From Streptomyces antarcticus (lineage in GTDB: Bacteria; Actinomycetota; Actinomycetes; Streptomycetales; Streptomycetaceae): a DNA stretch of 64,000 nt. Position numbers and translations under genes: made by a program. Below, one piece after another: positions 53,429 through 62,115 of this stretch; positions within the stretch are counted from its first letter, which is position 1; the number at the start of each line of letters is the position of its first letter. Location of the stretch: positions 1 through 64,000 of the forward strand of contig NZ_JAPNLM010000005.1 in assembly GCF_026627255.1 (NCBI RefSeq), read 5' to 3'. The notes below the pieces were generated by a model. That model saw only the letters and a program-made list of their open reading frames with translations, did no database searches and was not told the DNA's origin.

Positions 53429-54550
53429 TCACCTCAGGAAGTGCTTGAGCCAGATCCTCGCGATGTCCTGGCGGTCGTCGGTGGACACTTCGTGGATCCC
53501 GGCTTCGATGCCGCCCTTCGTGATCGAGGCGGCGGCGGCGAGTATCTCGCCCTGGACAAGGTGGATGAACGTGCCGACGACAGCGCGGTGTACGAAGTTC
53601 ACGGCTCCGCCGTCAGCGAGGAGATGGAAGCTGTGTCCGTGCCTCTCGTAGCGCGTGAGGTGATTGCTGGTGCCTCTTCGGCGGTACAGCCCGTTCAGCG
53701 CGCTCAGTTCGAGCTCGTCGTCGGACGAGGTTGCCGCGGCGAGGTACGCACCGTTGCGCAGGGCGACGAAGTCGGCCTTGCGCAGGGCAAGGTTGCCTGT
53801 CGCGCAGATGACGAGGCCGGCGTCACGGATTGCTTCGCGGCACGACTCAGCAGTCCGGAAGCCCTGGGAGTGGGCTTGAACTTGTTTCAGGGGACTGTTG
53901 TCGAAGACGGTGACGTGCAGGTCCTGGGCCCTGAGCGTGTGAGCGATCGAGCGGCCGATCTTCCCGAAGCCGATGACGGTTGCCTGTCGGCCGGTGAGGA
54001 TGTCGCCGCGAGTCCGCAGCAGGGCCTCGGTGGAGAAGACGATCGACCTGCCGACGAGATGGTCCTCGGGTTCCTTCAGCGGCGATCGGGCCACCGACAC
54101 GACCGGGCAGGGCAGTCGGTCGAGAGCGGCGTACTGCTGGTGGCCGTTCTCGGTGTCCTCGACGACGCCGAGGATACGGCCCGAAAACTTCTCGGCCAGG
54201 GTGTGGAGACTATCGGCGAAGTAGCCTCCGATGTCCAGCAGGACCACCTGCTGGCCGGCGGCAACGTCCTCCAAGAAGTGCAGTGCCGTGACCGGGTCGG
54301 CGAACCGCTTACGGCTGAGCTCGTGGACCGGGTGAAGAGCCCGGACCACTTCGAGGGTCGCCTGGTCGATGGAGCGCGGCTTCGGAAGGACGGCCGCGAT
54401 TCGGGTGATACCCGATAAGGCACCCAGGAACGCCGGCCGCTCGGGGAGGAGGTGTGTGATGACAAGGGAGGTGATCTCGCGCGGCATGGGGAAACGCTGG
54501 ATGATCTGCTGGAAGTAGGTGTCGAGTCGGGCCCTGTCGATCCGGTCCAC
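53429..54550 (-). CDS. S-adenosylhomocysteine hydrolase-like protein
   Basis: A 373-residue relative of adenosylhomocysteinase, shorter than the usual 430-490. The NAD-binding motif 'VIGFGKIGRSIAHTL' and the substrate loop 'GVVEDTENGHQQY' are present; many catalytic positions are diverged. GTG 54550 has AGGAG upstream. It may act on a nucleoside other than SAH, or recycle SAH from the cluster's methyltransferase. The exact role is unknown. Confidence 0.8.
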   Translation of the reverse strand: MDRIDRARLDTYFQQIIQRFPMPREITSLVITHLLPERPAFLGALSGITRIAAVLPKPRSIDQATLEVVRALHPVHELSRKRFADPVTALHFLEDVAAGQQVVLLDIGGYFADSLHTLAEKFSGRILGVVEDTENGHQQYAALDRLPCPVVSVARSPLKEPEDHLVGRSIVFSTEALLRTRGDILTGRQATVIGFGKIGRSIAHTLRAQDLHVTVFDNSPLKQVQAHSQGFRTAESCREAIRDAGLVICATGNLALRKADFVALRNGAYLAAATSSDDELELSALNGLYRRRGTSNHLTRYERHGHSFHLLADGGAVNFVHRAVVGTFIHLVQGEILAAAASITKGGIEAGIHEVSTDDRQDIARIWLKHFLR

Positions 54551-54575
54551 GGCAGCTCCTGTTCGGTGGGCGGTC

Positions 54576-55577
54576 TCAGACAGCCGCGGGATACGCGGGC
54601 TGGGCGAGCGCCTGCATCTGGGCACGCATCCCGGCATGGAGGTCGACTGCCGGCTGCCAGCCGAGTACCTGATGGATACGGCGCGGGTCGGCACGGGTGA
54701 CGAGGACGTCGCCGTTACGGACGTGTCCCTGCTGGACCTGGATCTCGCGTCCGGTCAGGCTCTGCGCGATGTTGATGACGTCGATCAGGGAGGCTCCGCT
54801 GCCGCCGCCGACGTTGAGGATGCCAGCGTCGTCCGGGGCGCCGGCCGCGGCGATGGTTGCCGCGACGGCGTCGTTCACGTAGGTGAAGTCCCGGCGCTGG
54901 TGGCCGTCTCCGTAGAGGCGGAGGGGCTGCCCGGTGAGCGCGGCCGTGAGGGCGCGGTGGGTGAACATGTCCGGCCGCTGGCGGGGGCCGTAGACGGTGA
55001 AGTACCGGAGGGCGACGACGCTGGTGGGGCAGTCACCCCGGGCGGCGTGCGCGAGGCAGAGCTGCTCCTCGGCGAGCTTGGTGACCGCGTACGGGGAGGC
55101 CGGCCGCGGGTGGTCGCTCTCCAGGCTGGGTCCGCCATTGGTCGGGCCGTAGACGCTAGAGGAAGAGGCGACGACCATGCGGGGCACCCTCATGCGGGTG
55201 GCGGCGTCCATGATCCGCTGGGTGACGAGGATGTTGGACTGCACGTACTCGCTGAACTGCGGACCCCAGGAGGGCCGGACGCCGGGGATTCCGGCGAGGT
55301 GGAAGATGGCGTCGGCTTCGATGAGGAAGGGGTCGATCGCGCAGCCCAGCAGGTCGGCCTGGATGTGTATGTATCCGCGGAGGCCGCCCAGCACGGAGAG
55401 GTTCGCTGCCGCGCCGGGCTCCTTGGCGGGGTCTCGGCGGTCGACGCCGATGACGGTGGTGCCCGTGCGGAGCAGGGCGGCGGCGAGGTGGGAGCCGATG
55501 AAGCCGGCGGCGCCGGTCACCACCACTCTGCGGAGTTTCGGGGCTGCGGCGGGTGCAGGGGCGGTCGCTTCAGACAC
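54576..55577 (-). CDS. NAD-dependent nucleotide-sugar epimerase/dehydratase
   Basis: A 333-residue extended SDR enzyme: 'VVVTGAAGFIGSHLAAALL' near the N-terminus, the Ser-Tyr-Lys triad ('ASSSSVYGPTNGG', 'SPYAVTKLAEE') and 'LRYFTVYGPRQRPDM'. It would epimerise or dehydrate an NDP-sugar. GTG 55577 has GGAGA six bases upstream; ATG 55589 lacks a ribosome site. It lies 22 bases after the kinase gene. Confidence 0.9.
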   Translation of the reverse strand: MSEATAPAPAAAPKLRRVVVTGAAGFIGSHLAAALLRTGTTVIGVDRRDPAKEPGAAANLSVLGGLRGYIHIQADLLGCAIDPFLIEADAIFHLAGIPGVRPSWGPQFSEYVQSNILVTQRIMDAATRMRVPRMVVASSSSVYGPTNGGPSLESDHPRPASPYAVTKLAEEQLCLAHAARGDCPTSVVALRYFTVYGPRQRPDMFTHRALTAALTGQPLRLYGDGHQRRDFTYVNDAVAATIAAAGAPDDAGILNVGGGSGASLIDVINIAQSLTGREIQVQQGHVRNGDVLVTRADPRRIHQVLGWQPAVDLHAGMRAQMQALAQPAYPAAV

Positions 55578-55599
55578 GGGGGTCTCCATGAGGTGTGGG

Positions 55600-56445
55600 T
55601 CAGACGAGACGGGACAGGACGGTGCGGCCGTGCGCGCTGAGGGCAAGGTCGCCCTGCTCGTGGCCGCGAACCAGCGCGGTGATGGCTTCGATGGCGCCGA
55701 AGCTCTCCAGGAGCCGTTGGTCGGTGCCGGTGAGACGGGCGCCGTACCCGGCGAAGAAGGCGTCGCGAAGGCGTGGTGCCGCCTGCCAGCGCCGGAACTC
55801 GAGTCGGGCGAAGTCGCGGACCCGCGCGTCGCGGCGCATGTGTTCCAGGTCGCAGATCCAGAATCCCTCGTCGCCGATGAGCCAGTTCCGGGGCTGGTAG
55901 TCGAGATGGCAGACGGCGCTGTCCATGCGGGTGCCGGACAGCTGGCCAGCGACACTGAGCAGTCGGTGGCGCTCTACGGCGGAGAACAGGTCGGCCCGGT
56001 CTCCTCGCTCCACCCAGGCTTCGAGGCGCCCGGCGAGTTCGGCGCCGATCGCCCCGCCTCCCGCTGTCGGCCCGGACGTGGCCCGGTGTAGTAGGCCCAG
56101 CGCACGCCCCGCTTCGTGGTGCGCCTGCTCCTCCACCGCAGTGTTGGGCTCGGCTGCTTCTGCGCTGTGGCCGGGCAGAGCGGTGAGGAGGAGGGTGCGC
56201 GAGCCGTCGTGGCGTCCGACCAGCTCGGGCAGCTGCCTGGGGAGGTGTCTGCTCCAGGTGAGATAGGCGTGGGTCTCTTGGACGTACCTGGTCGGCTGGA
56301 CGTGCTGTTTGGCGAGGTAGGCGGTGCCGCGGGTGTCGACCAGCCGCAGGAGGTGTCCGGGGAGACTCGGGTCCGGCACGACTCGGACAGTTCCAATCGT
56401 CTGCCGAGCGAGCTCTATCCGCGGATCCTCGAAGGCGGTAATCAC
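55600..56445 (-). CDS. APH-type phosphotransferase
   Basis: A 281-residue kinase-fold protein with the Brenner motif 'VCHLDYQPRNWLIG' and 'ICDLEHM' in place of DFG, as in aminoglycoside/homoserine kinases. The GTG start overlaps the stop of the phosphatase gene (GTGA). It would phosphorylate a small molecule, such as a sugar or nucleoside intermediate of the cluster, or confer self-resistance. Confidence 0.85.
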   Translation of the reverse strand: MITAFEDPRIELARQTIGTVRVVPDPSLPGHLLRLVDTRGTAYLAKQHVQPTRYVQETHAYLTWSRHLPRQLPELVGRHDGSRTLLLTALPGHSAEAAEPNTAVEEQAHHEAGRALGLLHRATSGPTAGGGAIGAELAGRLEAWVERGDRADLFSAVERHRLLSVAGQLSGTRMDSAVCHLDYQPRNWLIGDEGFWICDLEHMRRDARVRDFARLEFRRWQAAPRLRDAFFAGYGARLTGTDQRLLESFGAIEAITALVRGHEQGDLALSAHGRTVLSRLV

Positions 56446-57098
56446 GATGCCGCCTGCACCGGTAAGGAGGCCACGTGGGAAGTGTCGTTGTGCGTGCGGA
56501 GCAGCCACCGCCTCTGGTCGAGCCGGTTCAGGTGGCGCTCCCAGCGGGTGAGGGAGGCGTGTGAGACCGTGAAGCTGGCCCCGTTCCCTGGGAGCAGGCC
56601 GAGGAAAAGGGTGTGCGCGGCGATGATGGTCTCGCCGTGGGCTGCGAAGAGCACGCGGTCACCCTCGTGCCGCTCGGCGAGCTCCTGAAGGAAGGCGGTC
56701 GCCCGGCGCAGGTAGCCGTTCCAGGTGTCGGAGCCCTCCGCCCAGGGCGTGTCGGGGTGGGCCTGCGGTCCGCCGTCGGCAGCGGTCTTCACGTCGAACC
56801 ACGGCCTGCCGTCGGCCGCACCGTGTACCGGGCCGTCGAGGCCGGGTTCTATTCGCATCTCCAGGCGAAGGGCCTGGGAGAGGATCTCGCCGGTCTGACG
56901 GAGCCGGAGCCGTGGGCCGGCGTACAGCGCCGTGAAGGGGCGGGCGTGGTGTTCGGCGGCCAGCTGGGCTGCGGCGCCTTCGACCTGCTGGTACCCGAGG
57001 TCGGTCAGGCCGGTGCAGGTCGCCGGTCCGCCGACGACGCCGTCGGCGTTGCACTGGGCCTGGCCGTGTCGGAGGAGGACGAATTCGGTGGTGATCAC
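56442..57098 (-). CDS. Histidine phosphatase (phosphoglycerate-mutase superfamily)
   Basis: A 218-residue phosphatase with 'VLLRHGQAQCNA' (catalytic His near residue 11), 'YAGPRLRLRQTGEIL' and 'VLFAAHGETI'. It would remove phosphate from a cluster intermediate, for example a nucleotide monophosphate or sugar phosphate. It overlaps both neighbours by four bases (GTGA/ATGA), so it is tightly coupled. Confidence 0.88.
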   Translation of the reverse strand: MITTEFVLLRHGQAQCNADGVVGGPATCTGLTDLGYQQVEGAAAQLAAEHHARPFTALYAGPRLRLRQTGEILSQALRLEMRIEPGLDGPVHGAADGRPWFDVKTAADGGPQAHPDTPWAEGSDTWNGYLRRATAFLQELAERHEGDRVLFAAHGETIIAAHTLFLGLLPGNGASFTVSHASLTRWERHLNRLDQRRWLLRTHNDTSHVASLPVQAAS

Positions 57099-57859
57099 GG
57101 GGTGCCTTCGGGGTGGGTGACGAGGAGCAGGTGGCCGAAGCGGTAGCCGTTCCGACCCAGGTAGGGGGCGGTCAGCACGGTGTGCAGGGCGAGGAAGTCG
57201 TCGAGCCGCTCGCGGTTGGTCGTGCCGAGGAGCGGGTCGTGCGAGGCGCAGGCCCGGTTGTAGGCGGCGAGGGCTTCGTCGATCGCGCTGGGATTGACGG
57301 GGCCGTACATCATGATCAGCGTCGCGATCAGCTTGGCCAGGTCATAGCCGAACGGCGCGAGTCCGAGATCGTCGGTGTCGACCGTGAAGACCGTGCCGTC
57401 ATCGGTGAGCAGGAAGTTCCGCGGGTTGCTGTCCTTGTAGAAGGCGGCGGGGCCCTCGGCAGCCCGCTCCAACCGGGAGAGCATCATCTGCAAGGCCGGG
57501 CGGCCGGGCAGGTGGCCCTGTTCCAGACGCCGGCGCAGCACGGCCTCCCGGACGGAGAGGAAGTCCGGGAACGGCGTACCGTCTCGGAACGCGTACGGCT
57601 CGTCGAGCACAGCCCGGTACAGGTCGGTGGACCAGGCCGCCCCGTGGGCATCGCCGAGCAGCGCGGCGAGCCTCACCAGGTCCTCGGGCCGGGCATGCCG
57701 ACCGTCGATCCACTGGAAGGCGAGACTGTTCGGCCCCTGGGCGATCAGCTCTGGCTGCCGCAGCGACGGGGCGTGGACTGTCAGCCAGCGGTGATGCCGG
57801 GCCGCAGCATCGGCGGCCTCGGTGCTCTCGTACGGCTTGGTGAAACGGGTCAAGGTCAT
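57095..57859 (-). CDS. APH-type phosphotransferase (second)
   Basis: A 254-residue kinase-like protein with 'FYKDSNPRNFLL' (catalytic Asp; Lys in place of the usual His) and 'FTVDTDDLG'. It lacks much of the N-terminal lobe. It overlaps the methyltransferase and phosphatase genes. It may phosphorylate a second intermediate or recognise the product. Confidence 0.8.
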   Translation of the reverse strand: MTLTRFTKPYESTEAADAAARHHRWLTVHAPSLRQPELIAQGPNSLAFQWIDGRHARPEDLVRLAALLGDAHGAAWSTDLYRAVLDEPYAFRDGTPFPDFLSVREAVLRRRLEQGHLPGRPALQMMLSRLERAAEGPAAFYKDSNPRNFLLTDDGTVFTVDTDDLGLAPFGYDLAKLIATLIMMYGPVNPSAIDEALAAYNRACASHDPLLGTTNRERLDDFLALHTVLTAPYLGRNGYRFGHLLLVTHPEGTP

Positions 57860-58701
57860 GCCTGCTCCTTCCGGCGCCGGGCGACCACGTAGGTGATCAC
57901 GGACGTAGTGGTCACGGGCTGATCCGGGAGGAACTCGTGGAGCGAGGCCGCCAGTGTCGCCGGGTTGCCGTACAGGCCCGGTGCCAGGTTGTACTTCGGA
58001 TTGGTCGCCAGGTACTCCGCCACGTGATCGTGGCCGCCGAAGCGGAAGACGTGCTCCTCGTGAGCCACCGCGACCACGTCGAGGCAGGATCTGGCCAGGT
58101 CGGCGAGATTTCCGCTGTGCGCGGAGGCGTAGAGGCTCTCGTGTTCACCGGCGTAGGGGTCGAGGCCGGAGGAGGCCACCAAGCCGTCCATCTCGCTGTA
58201 GCTGTCGAGCGACTTGGTGACGAGAACGGCCAGACCCTGTGGGGCCAGTGCTCGGGTGAGCTCCTCGATGACGCGTTCCGGCTGCGGCGAGTGGTAGAGG
58301 CAGAACGCCGCCACGGCCACGTCGCATGTGCCGATGCCCATCGGCAGTTGGTGGAAGTCACCTTGGGTGAAGCTCACGTCCACGCCGGCGATCTTCCCGA
58401 CCCGCTCGCGGGCGGCGGCGAGCAGAGCGGCCGACGCGTCGATTCCCACGAGGCGTAGCGGCCGCAGTCGCTCGGCCAGCACCCGGCTGCTGGTGCCGCG
58501 ACCGCATCCGATGTCGGCCACCGTGCCCAGTCGGCGGGCCGGGCCCTTGCCGTGGGCGGCCACCAGGTCGGCGATCGTCTCGGGTACCGGTCGGCCGGCG
58601 GTCTTGGCGCGCATGAGCGCGCTGGTTCGGCCGGCCAGTCGGCTCGGGTGCCCGTAGAGGTCTGCCTGCCGGGAGGTGTCGAGGAACGGGTTGACGGTCA
58701 T
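57856..58701 (-). CDS. SAM-dependent methyltransferase
   Basis: A 281-residue class I methyltransferase with motif I 'VADIGCGRGTSSRVLAERL' (about residues 60-78), 'LVGIDASAALL' and 'FCLYHSPQPERVI'. It is a UbiE/Mmt-like small-molecule methylase. It overlaps the downstream kinase gene by four bases. Its product SAH could be the substrate of the SAH-hydrolase-like protein in the same operon. Confidence 0.88.
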   Translation of the reverse strand: MTVNPFLDTSRQADLYGHPSRLAGRTSALMRAKTAGRPVPETIADLVAAHGKGPARRLGTVADIGCGRGTSSRVLAERLRPLRLVGIDASAALLAAARERVGKIAGVDVSFTQGDFHQLPMGIGTCDVAVAAFCLYHSPQPERVIEELTRALAPQGLAVLVTKSLDSYSEMDGLVASSGLDPYAGEHESLYASAHSGNLADLARSCLDVVAVAHEEHVFRFGGHDHVAEYLATNPKYNLAPGLYGNPATLAASLHEFLPDQPVTTTSVITYVVARRRKEQA

Positions 58702-58732
58702 CGGCCGTCCCCCCGCCCAACAGAGCCTCGGG

Positions 58733-59242
58733 TCAGTTTTGCGCGGCCACCTGCTGCAGCCAGCGGCGGGCGTGCCGACGCCCGGTCAGCAGCACCACGT
58801 CGGCATGACCGCAGGCGAACTCGTCGATCTTCGCAATGACCCGTGGACGCATTTTGCGCCGGTAGGTCGCGACGTACTTGATCACGCCCCAGTGGATCCG
58901 GTTGTGCACCCCGTCGCCCTTGTGCCCGGCGCCGTGCCGGATCTGCCGGGAGAAGATGCCCCACAGCGCCGCGACGGTGGAGACGTCCATCAGCACCACG
59001 GTGTCGCAGGCTTCCAACCGGGTCTGGAGCGTGGAGTTGTAGTTGCCGTCGATCACCCACTTGGGCGCTGCCACCAGCTCCCGCTGGAGTGCCGTGAACT
59101 TCTCCTGATCCAGAGCGTTCCACGCGTCGTCGTAGAACACCGCGTCCAGATGTGTCACCGGCGCGTCGAGGATCGCGCCGAGCTGCCGCGCGACGTGGGA
59201 TTTGCCGCTGCCGCCGCAGCCGACGATGGCCACCTTCTTCAT
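58733..59242 (-). CDS. P-loop kinase (adenylate-kinase/topology-modulation type)
   Basis: A 169-residue P-loop NTPase with Walker A 'GCGGSGKS' (residues 8-15), 'LDAVFYDDAWN' and 'WVIDGNYNSTL'. It resembles small nucleotide or shikimate-type kinases often called topology-modulation proteins. It could phosphorylate a modified CMP. ATG 59242 has GGAGA upstream. It is separated from its neighbours by 31 and 96 bases, unlike the rest of the operon. Confidence 0.85.
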   Translation of the reverse strand: MKKVAIVGCGGSGKSHVARQLGAILDAPVTHLDAVFYDDAWNALDQEKFTALQRELVAAPKWVIDGNYNSTLQTRLEACDTVVLMDVSTVAALWGIFSRQIRHGAGHKGDGVHNRIHWGVIKYVATYRRKMRPRVIAKIDEFACGHADVVLLTGRRHARRWLQQVAAQN

Positions 59243-59338
59243 GGTTCTCCACCCTAGGGGTGTCCTGGTGCGCCGGCTGCACGTGCGCCGGAACACGATC
59301 GGATGATCCGGGCCCGAGAGCCCCGATGGCGTTGTGCA

Positions 59339-60391
59339 TCACGCAGCCCCCAGGTGCACTGCGGTGCTGCCGGTGATCGTGGCCATCACGGTCTCCAGCG
59401 CGTCCACCTGCCGGCTGAGCCGGAACAGCTCCAGCCGTTCCAGGCATTCCTGGATGAGGTGCACGTGCCGATCGGTCCCTGCGATCTTCTGGAGCTCCGT
59501 GATCTTCCGGATCACCTGGTTCCCGGCCCGCACCACCAAGTCGGTCGGCACGAAGCGGTCGGCTCCCTGGATGTCGGACGGAGCCAGCGGTAGGCAGCCG
59601 GCCAGGACGGCCTCGAAAATCCGCTGGGTCATCTGCCCAGCCTCGGCATAACGCTGGGGCACCAGCAGCAGTGTGGCCAGCGTGCCGCCATAGAGGCAGG
59701 TGACCTCCTCGAATGGAATCCGGCCCAGGAACTTCACGTGGGGCCAGCGGGTGGCGTTTGGCCACTTACCGCCCACGCGGTGCTCAAAGCACGCGGCCGC
59801 CGGCGCGAAGTACTTGCCGAACCACTCGTCGCGGTCGTACTGGTTGCCCACGTAGCCGAGCGCCACGTGGCGTGGGGCCGCGGCCAGCAGAGCCGGGTCC
59901 GCCTGATCGAGGAGTCGGTCAGCCACGGGGAAGAGAAGCCGGTGCGCGCCGGGGGTGGGGTCGAGGGCGGCCTCGCACACGGCGACGTGCGGCGTACGGC
60001 GCCAGATGCTGTCAGCGCGCAGCTGACGGTCCTTGTCCCAGATCACCGTGGGCACCTTGTGCTTAAGCGCGTACTGGCGCACCAGCTGGGCTTGGCGGTG
60101 GAAGTCGCAGGAGTGCCCGGGAGTGCCGCAGGGAGTCGTGTTCCGGCCGAAGATCGGCCAGCGCCACTCCAGGAACAGCAGGTCGATGTCCGGCAGGCCG
60201 GCGTCGAAGCCGTAGGTGTTGGCGAGATCGTCCCCGGCTTCGAGACGGTCGCGGTCTGCCTGGAGGAAAACGATCTCGTGACCGCGGGCAAGCAGCTCGT
60301 CAACCAGGGGCCGGCGATGGCTACGGCCCCCGTCGGGCGTGTCGGTGATGCCGTTGCCGAGGAAACCCCAGAAGCTGTATCCGATCTTCAC
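59339..60391 (-). CDS. Glycosyltransferase-like protein (CgeB-type C-terminal domain)
   Basis: A 350-residue protein with a Rossmann-like N-terminus ('IGYSFWGFLGNGITDTPDGG'), a middle domain and a GT-B-like C-terminal domain ('HVKFLGRIPFEEVTCLYGGT', 'QRIFEAVLAGCLPLAPSDIQ'). This pattern fits CgeB/spore-coat-type glycosyltransferases. The GTG start overlaps the carbamoyltransferase stop. It probably transfers a sugar onto the cluster product. Confidence 0.78.
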   Translation of the reverse strand: MKIGYSFWGFLGNGITDTPDGGRSHRRPLVDELLARGHEIVFLQADRDRLEAGDDLANTYGFDAGLPDIDLLFLEWRWPIFGRNTTPCGTPGHSCDFHRQAQLVRQYALKHKVPTVIWDKDRQLRADSIWRRTPHVAVCEAALDPTPGAHRLLFPVADRLLDQADPALLAAAPRHVALGYVGNQYDRDEWFGKYFAPAAACFEHRVGGKWPNATRWPHVKFLGRIPFEEVTCLYGGTLATLLLVPQRYAEAGQMTQRIFEAVLAGCLPLAPSDIQGADRFVPTDLVVRAGNQVIRKITELQKIAGTDRHVHLIQECLERLELFRLSRQVDALETVMATITGSTAVHLGAA

Positions 60392-62115
60392 TTGGTGATC
60401 CACCTCCCCTCCAGGAGCAGAGCGTCCAGGCCGGAGTTGGCCAAGCAGTCGAGCGCCATGTCGGGGGTGCCGCAGATCGGCTTGCCCTTCACGTTCAGGG
60501 AGGTGTTGATCAACACCGGAGTGCCGGTGATCCGGCCGAAGGCCGTCAGCACCTCGTGCATGAAGGGGTTCTGCCACTCGGTGACGGTCTGCAGCCGGGC
60601 TGTCCCGTTGGCATGAACGATGGCGGGGATCCGCTGGCGTGCGGCCTCGGTTACCTGGGAGGCCATGGACATGAACGGCGCCTCCTGCCCGAGTGCGAAG
60701 AACTCTTTGGCGCGCTCGGCCACGACCATGGGGGCGAAGGGGCGGAACGGCTCGCGGAACTTCACCGTCGCGTTCAGCCGCTCGACGACGCCGGGCTCCA
60801 GAGGTGAGGCGAGGATCGACCGGTTGCCCAGGGCGCGCGGCCCAGCTTCCACCGCGCCCTGGAACAGGCCGACGATCACCCCGTGGGCGAGCTGGTCCGC
60901 CAGGAACTCCGCAGTCTCCGTGCCGAGGATCTTTTGCGTGAGGCCCGGCCAGGGGGACAGGTCGAGTGCCGGATCCGGGTACGTAGGACCGAGGTAGCAG
61001 CTACGGGTCACTCCGGCGATGCCCTTGCTGTTACCGCTGTCGCAGTGCGTGGCAATAGCCGCCCCGATGGCGGTTCCGGCATCGCCTGGCGCTGGCGGCA
61101 CGAACACCTCGTCGAAGATGTCCGCCTCGATGATCCGTCCCACGGAGACGCAGTTGGTGGCTACCCCGCCTCCCAGGCACAGCCGCCGGGATCCGGTGAC
61201 CAGTTGTGCCCTGCGGGCGAGGTGCACCATGACCTCCTCCGTGCGTGCTTGCAGGGCGGCTGCGAGGTCGCGGTGGATGTCCTGCAGCGGCTCGTCCGGC
61301 TGTCGGCCAGGGCAGGTGTCGTCCACGAACCTCCGGGTCATGCGGGCGAACCCGCCGTGCAGGACCCGGGGCGGGAAGTACGACGGGTCGACGAAGAAGC
61401 CGGTCTGCGTCGTGCGGACGGCGCGGGCGAAGAGGCTGTGGAAGCGGGCGGGGTCGCCAAGCGCGGCCAGCGCCATGACGGTGCCTTCCTCGTCCCCGCG
61501 TCGCCAGCCCAGGTGCTCGGTCACCGCGCCGTACACATAGCCGAGCGAGGCCGGATCGTTGATCGCCTCCAGCGTGCGGGTGGTGGGCCGATTCGCGTCG
61601 AGGCCCCTGGCGATGGTGGTGGTCTGCCGTTCACCGAGGCTGTCCACGACCAGGACCGCGGACTCGCTCCAGCCAGACGAGGCGAACGCGGCCAGCTGGT
61701 GGGCGCGGTGGTGCTGGACAGGCCGCACCCGTGCATTCGGGAACCGCCGCCCCAAGTCCTGGAGCCGCTTCTGGGTCCGGTACGCCACCTTGGCGAACCC
61801 GGATGCCCGGTGCAGGGCACGGTCTCGGGTGCCGGTGGCGAGGGCCAGCCGCGCGGCGGCTGGAACTTCGGCCAGATACCGCAGAGGCTGGAAGTTGTAC
61901 GCGACGGTGTCCACGTCGTGCGCGGTCAGCCCGGCTTCGCTCAGGAGCCAGTCGATGGCCTGGCGCGGGTAGTCCTTCGTGTGCTTGCGCTGCGAGAGGC
62001 GCTCCTCTTCGACGAACCCGAGCAGCTCTCCGTCGGCCAGGAGGGCGGCGGCGGAGTCGTGGGTGAAGGAGCACAGGCCGAGGACGACCGCGGGCGAGTG
62101 CGTGTTCGCTCCCAT
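60388..62115 (-). CDS. NodU/CmcH-family O-carbamoyltransferase
   Basis: A 575-residue carbamoyltransferase: N-terminal ASKHA/Kae1-like domain with 'FTHDSAAALLADGELLGFVE' and metal-binding 'HHRAH' (135-139), and a C-terminal YrdC-like-linked domain with 'EAGPRALGNRSILASPLEP'. It transfers carbamoyl phosphate-derived carbamate to a hydroxyl. AGGAG lies eight bases before the ATG, which overlaps the upstream stop. A hydroxymethyl-pyrimidine from the neighbouring enzyme would be one plausible acceptor. Confidence 0.92.
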   Translation of the reverse strand: MGANTHSPAVVLGLCSFTHDSAAALLADGELLGFVEEERLSQRKHTKDYPRQAIDWLLSEAGLTAHDVDTVAYNFQPLRYLAEVPAAARLALATGTRDRALHRASGFAKVAYRTQKRLQDLGRRFPNARVRPVQHHRAHQLAAFASSGWSESAVLVVDSLGERQTTTIARGLDANRPTTRTLEAINDPASLGYVYGAVTEHLGWRRGDEEGTVMALAALGDPARFHSLFARAVRTTQTGFFVDPSYFPPRVLHGGFARMTRRFVDDTCPGRQPDEPLQDIHRDLAAALQARTEEVMVHLARRAQLVTGSRRLCLGGGVATNCVSVGRIIEADIFDEVFVPPAPGDAGTAIGAAIATHCDSGNSKGIAGVTRSCYLGPTYPDPALDLSPWPGLTQKILGTETAEFLADQLAHGVIVGLFQGAVEAGPRALGNRSILASPLEPGVVERLNATVKFREPFRPFAPMVVAERAKEFFALGQEAPFMSMASQVTEAARQRIPAIVHANGTARLQTVTEWQNPFMHEVLTAFGRITGTPVLINTSLNVKGKPICGTPDMALDCLANSGLDALLLEGRWITK

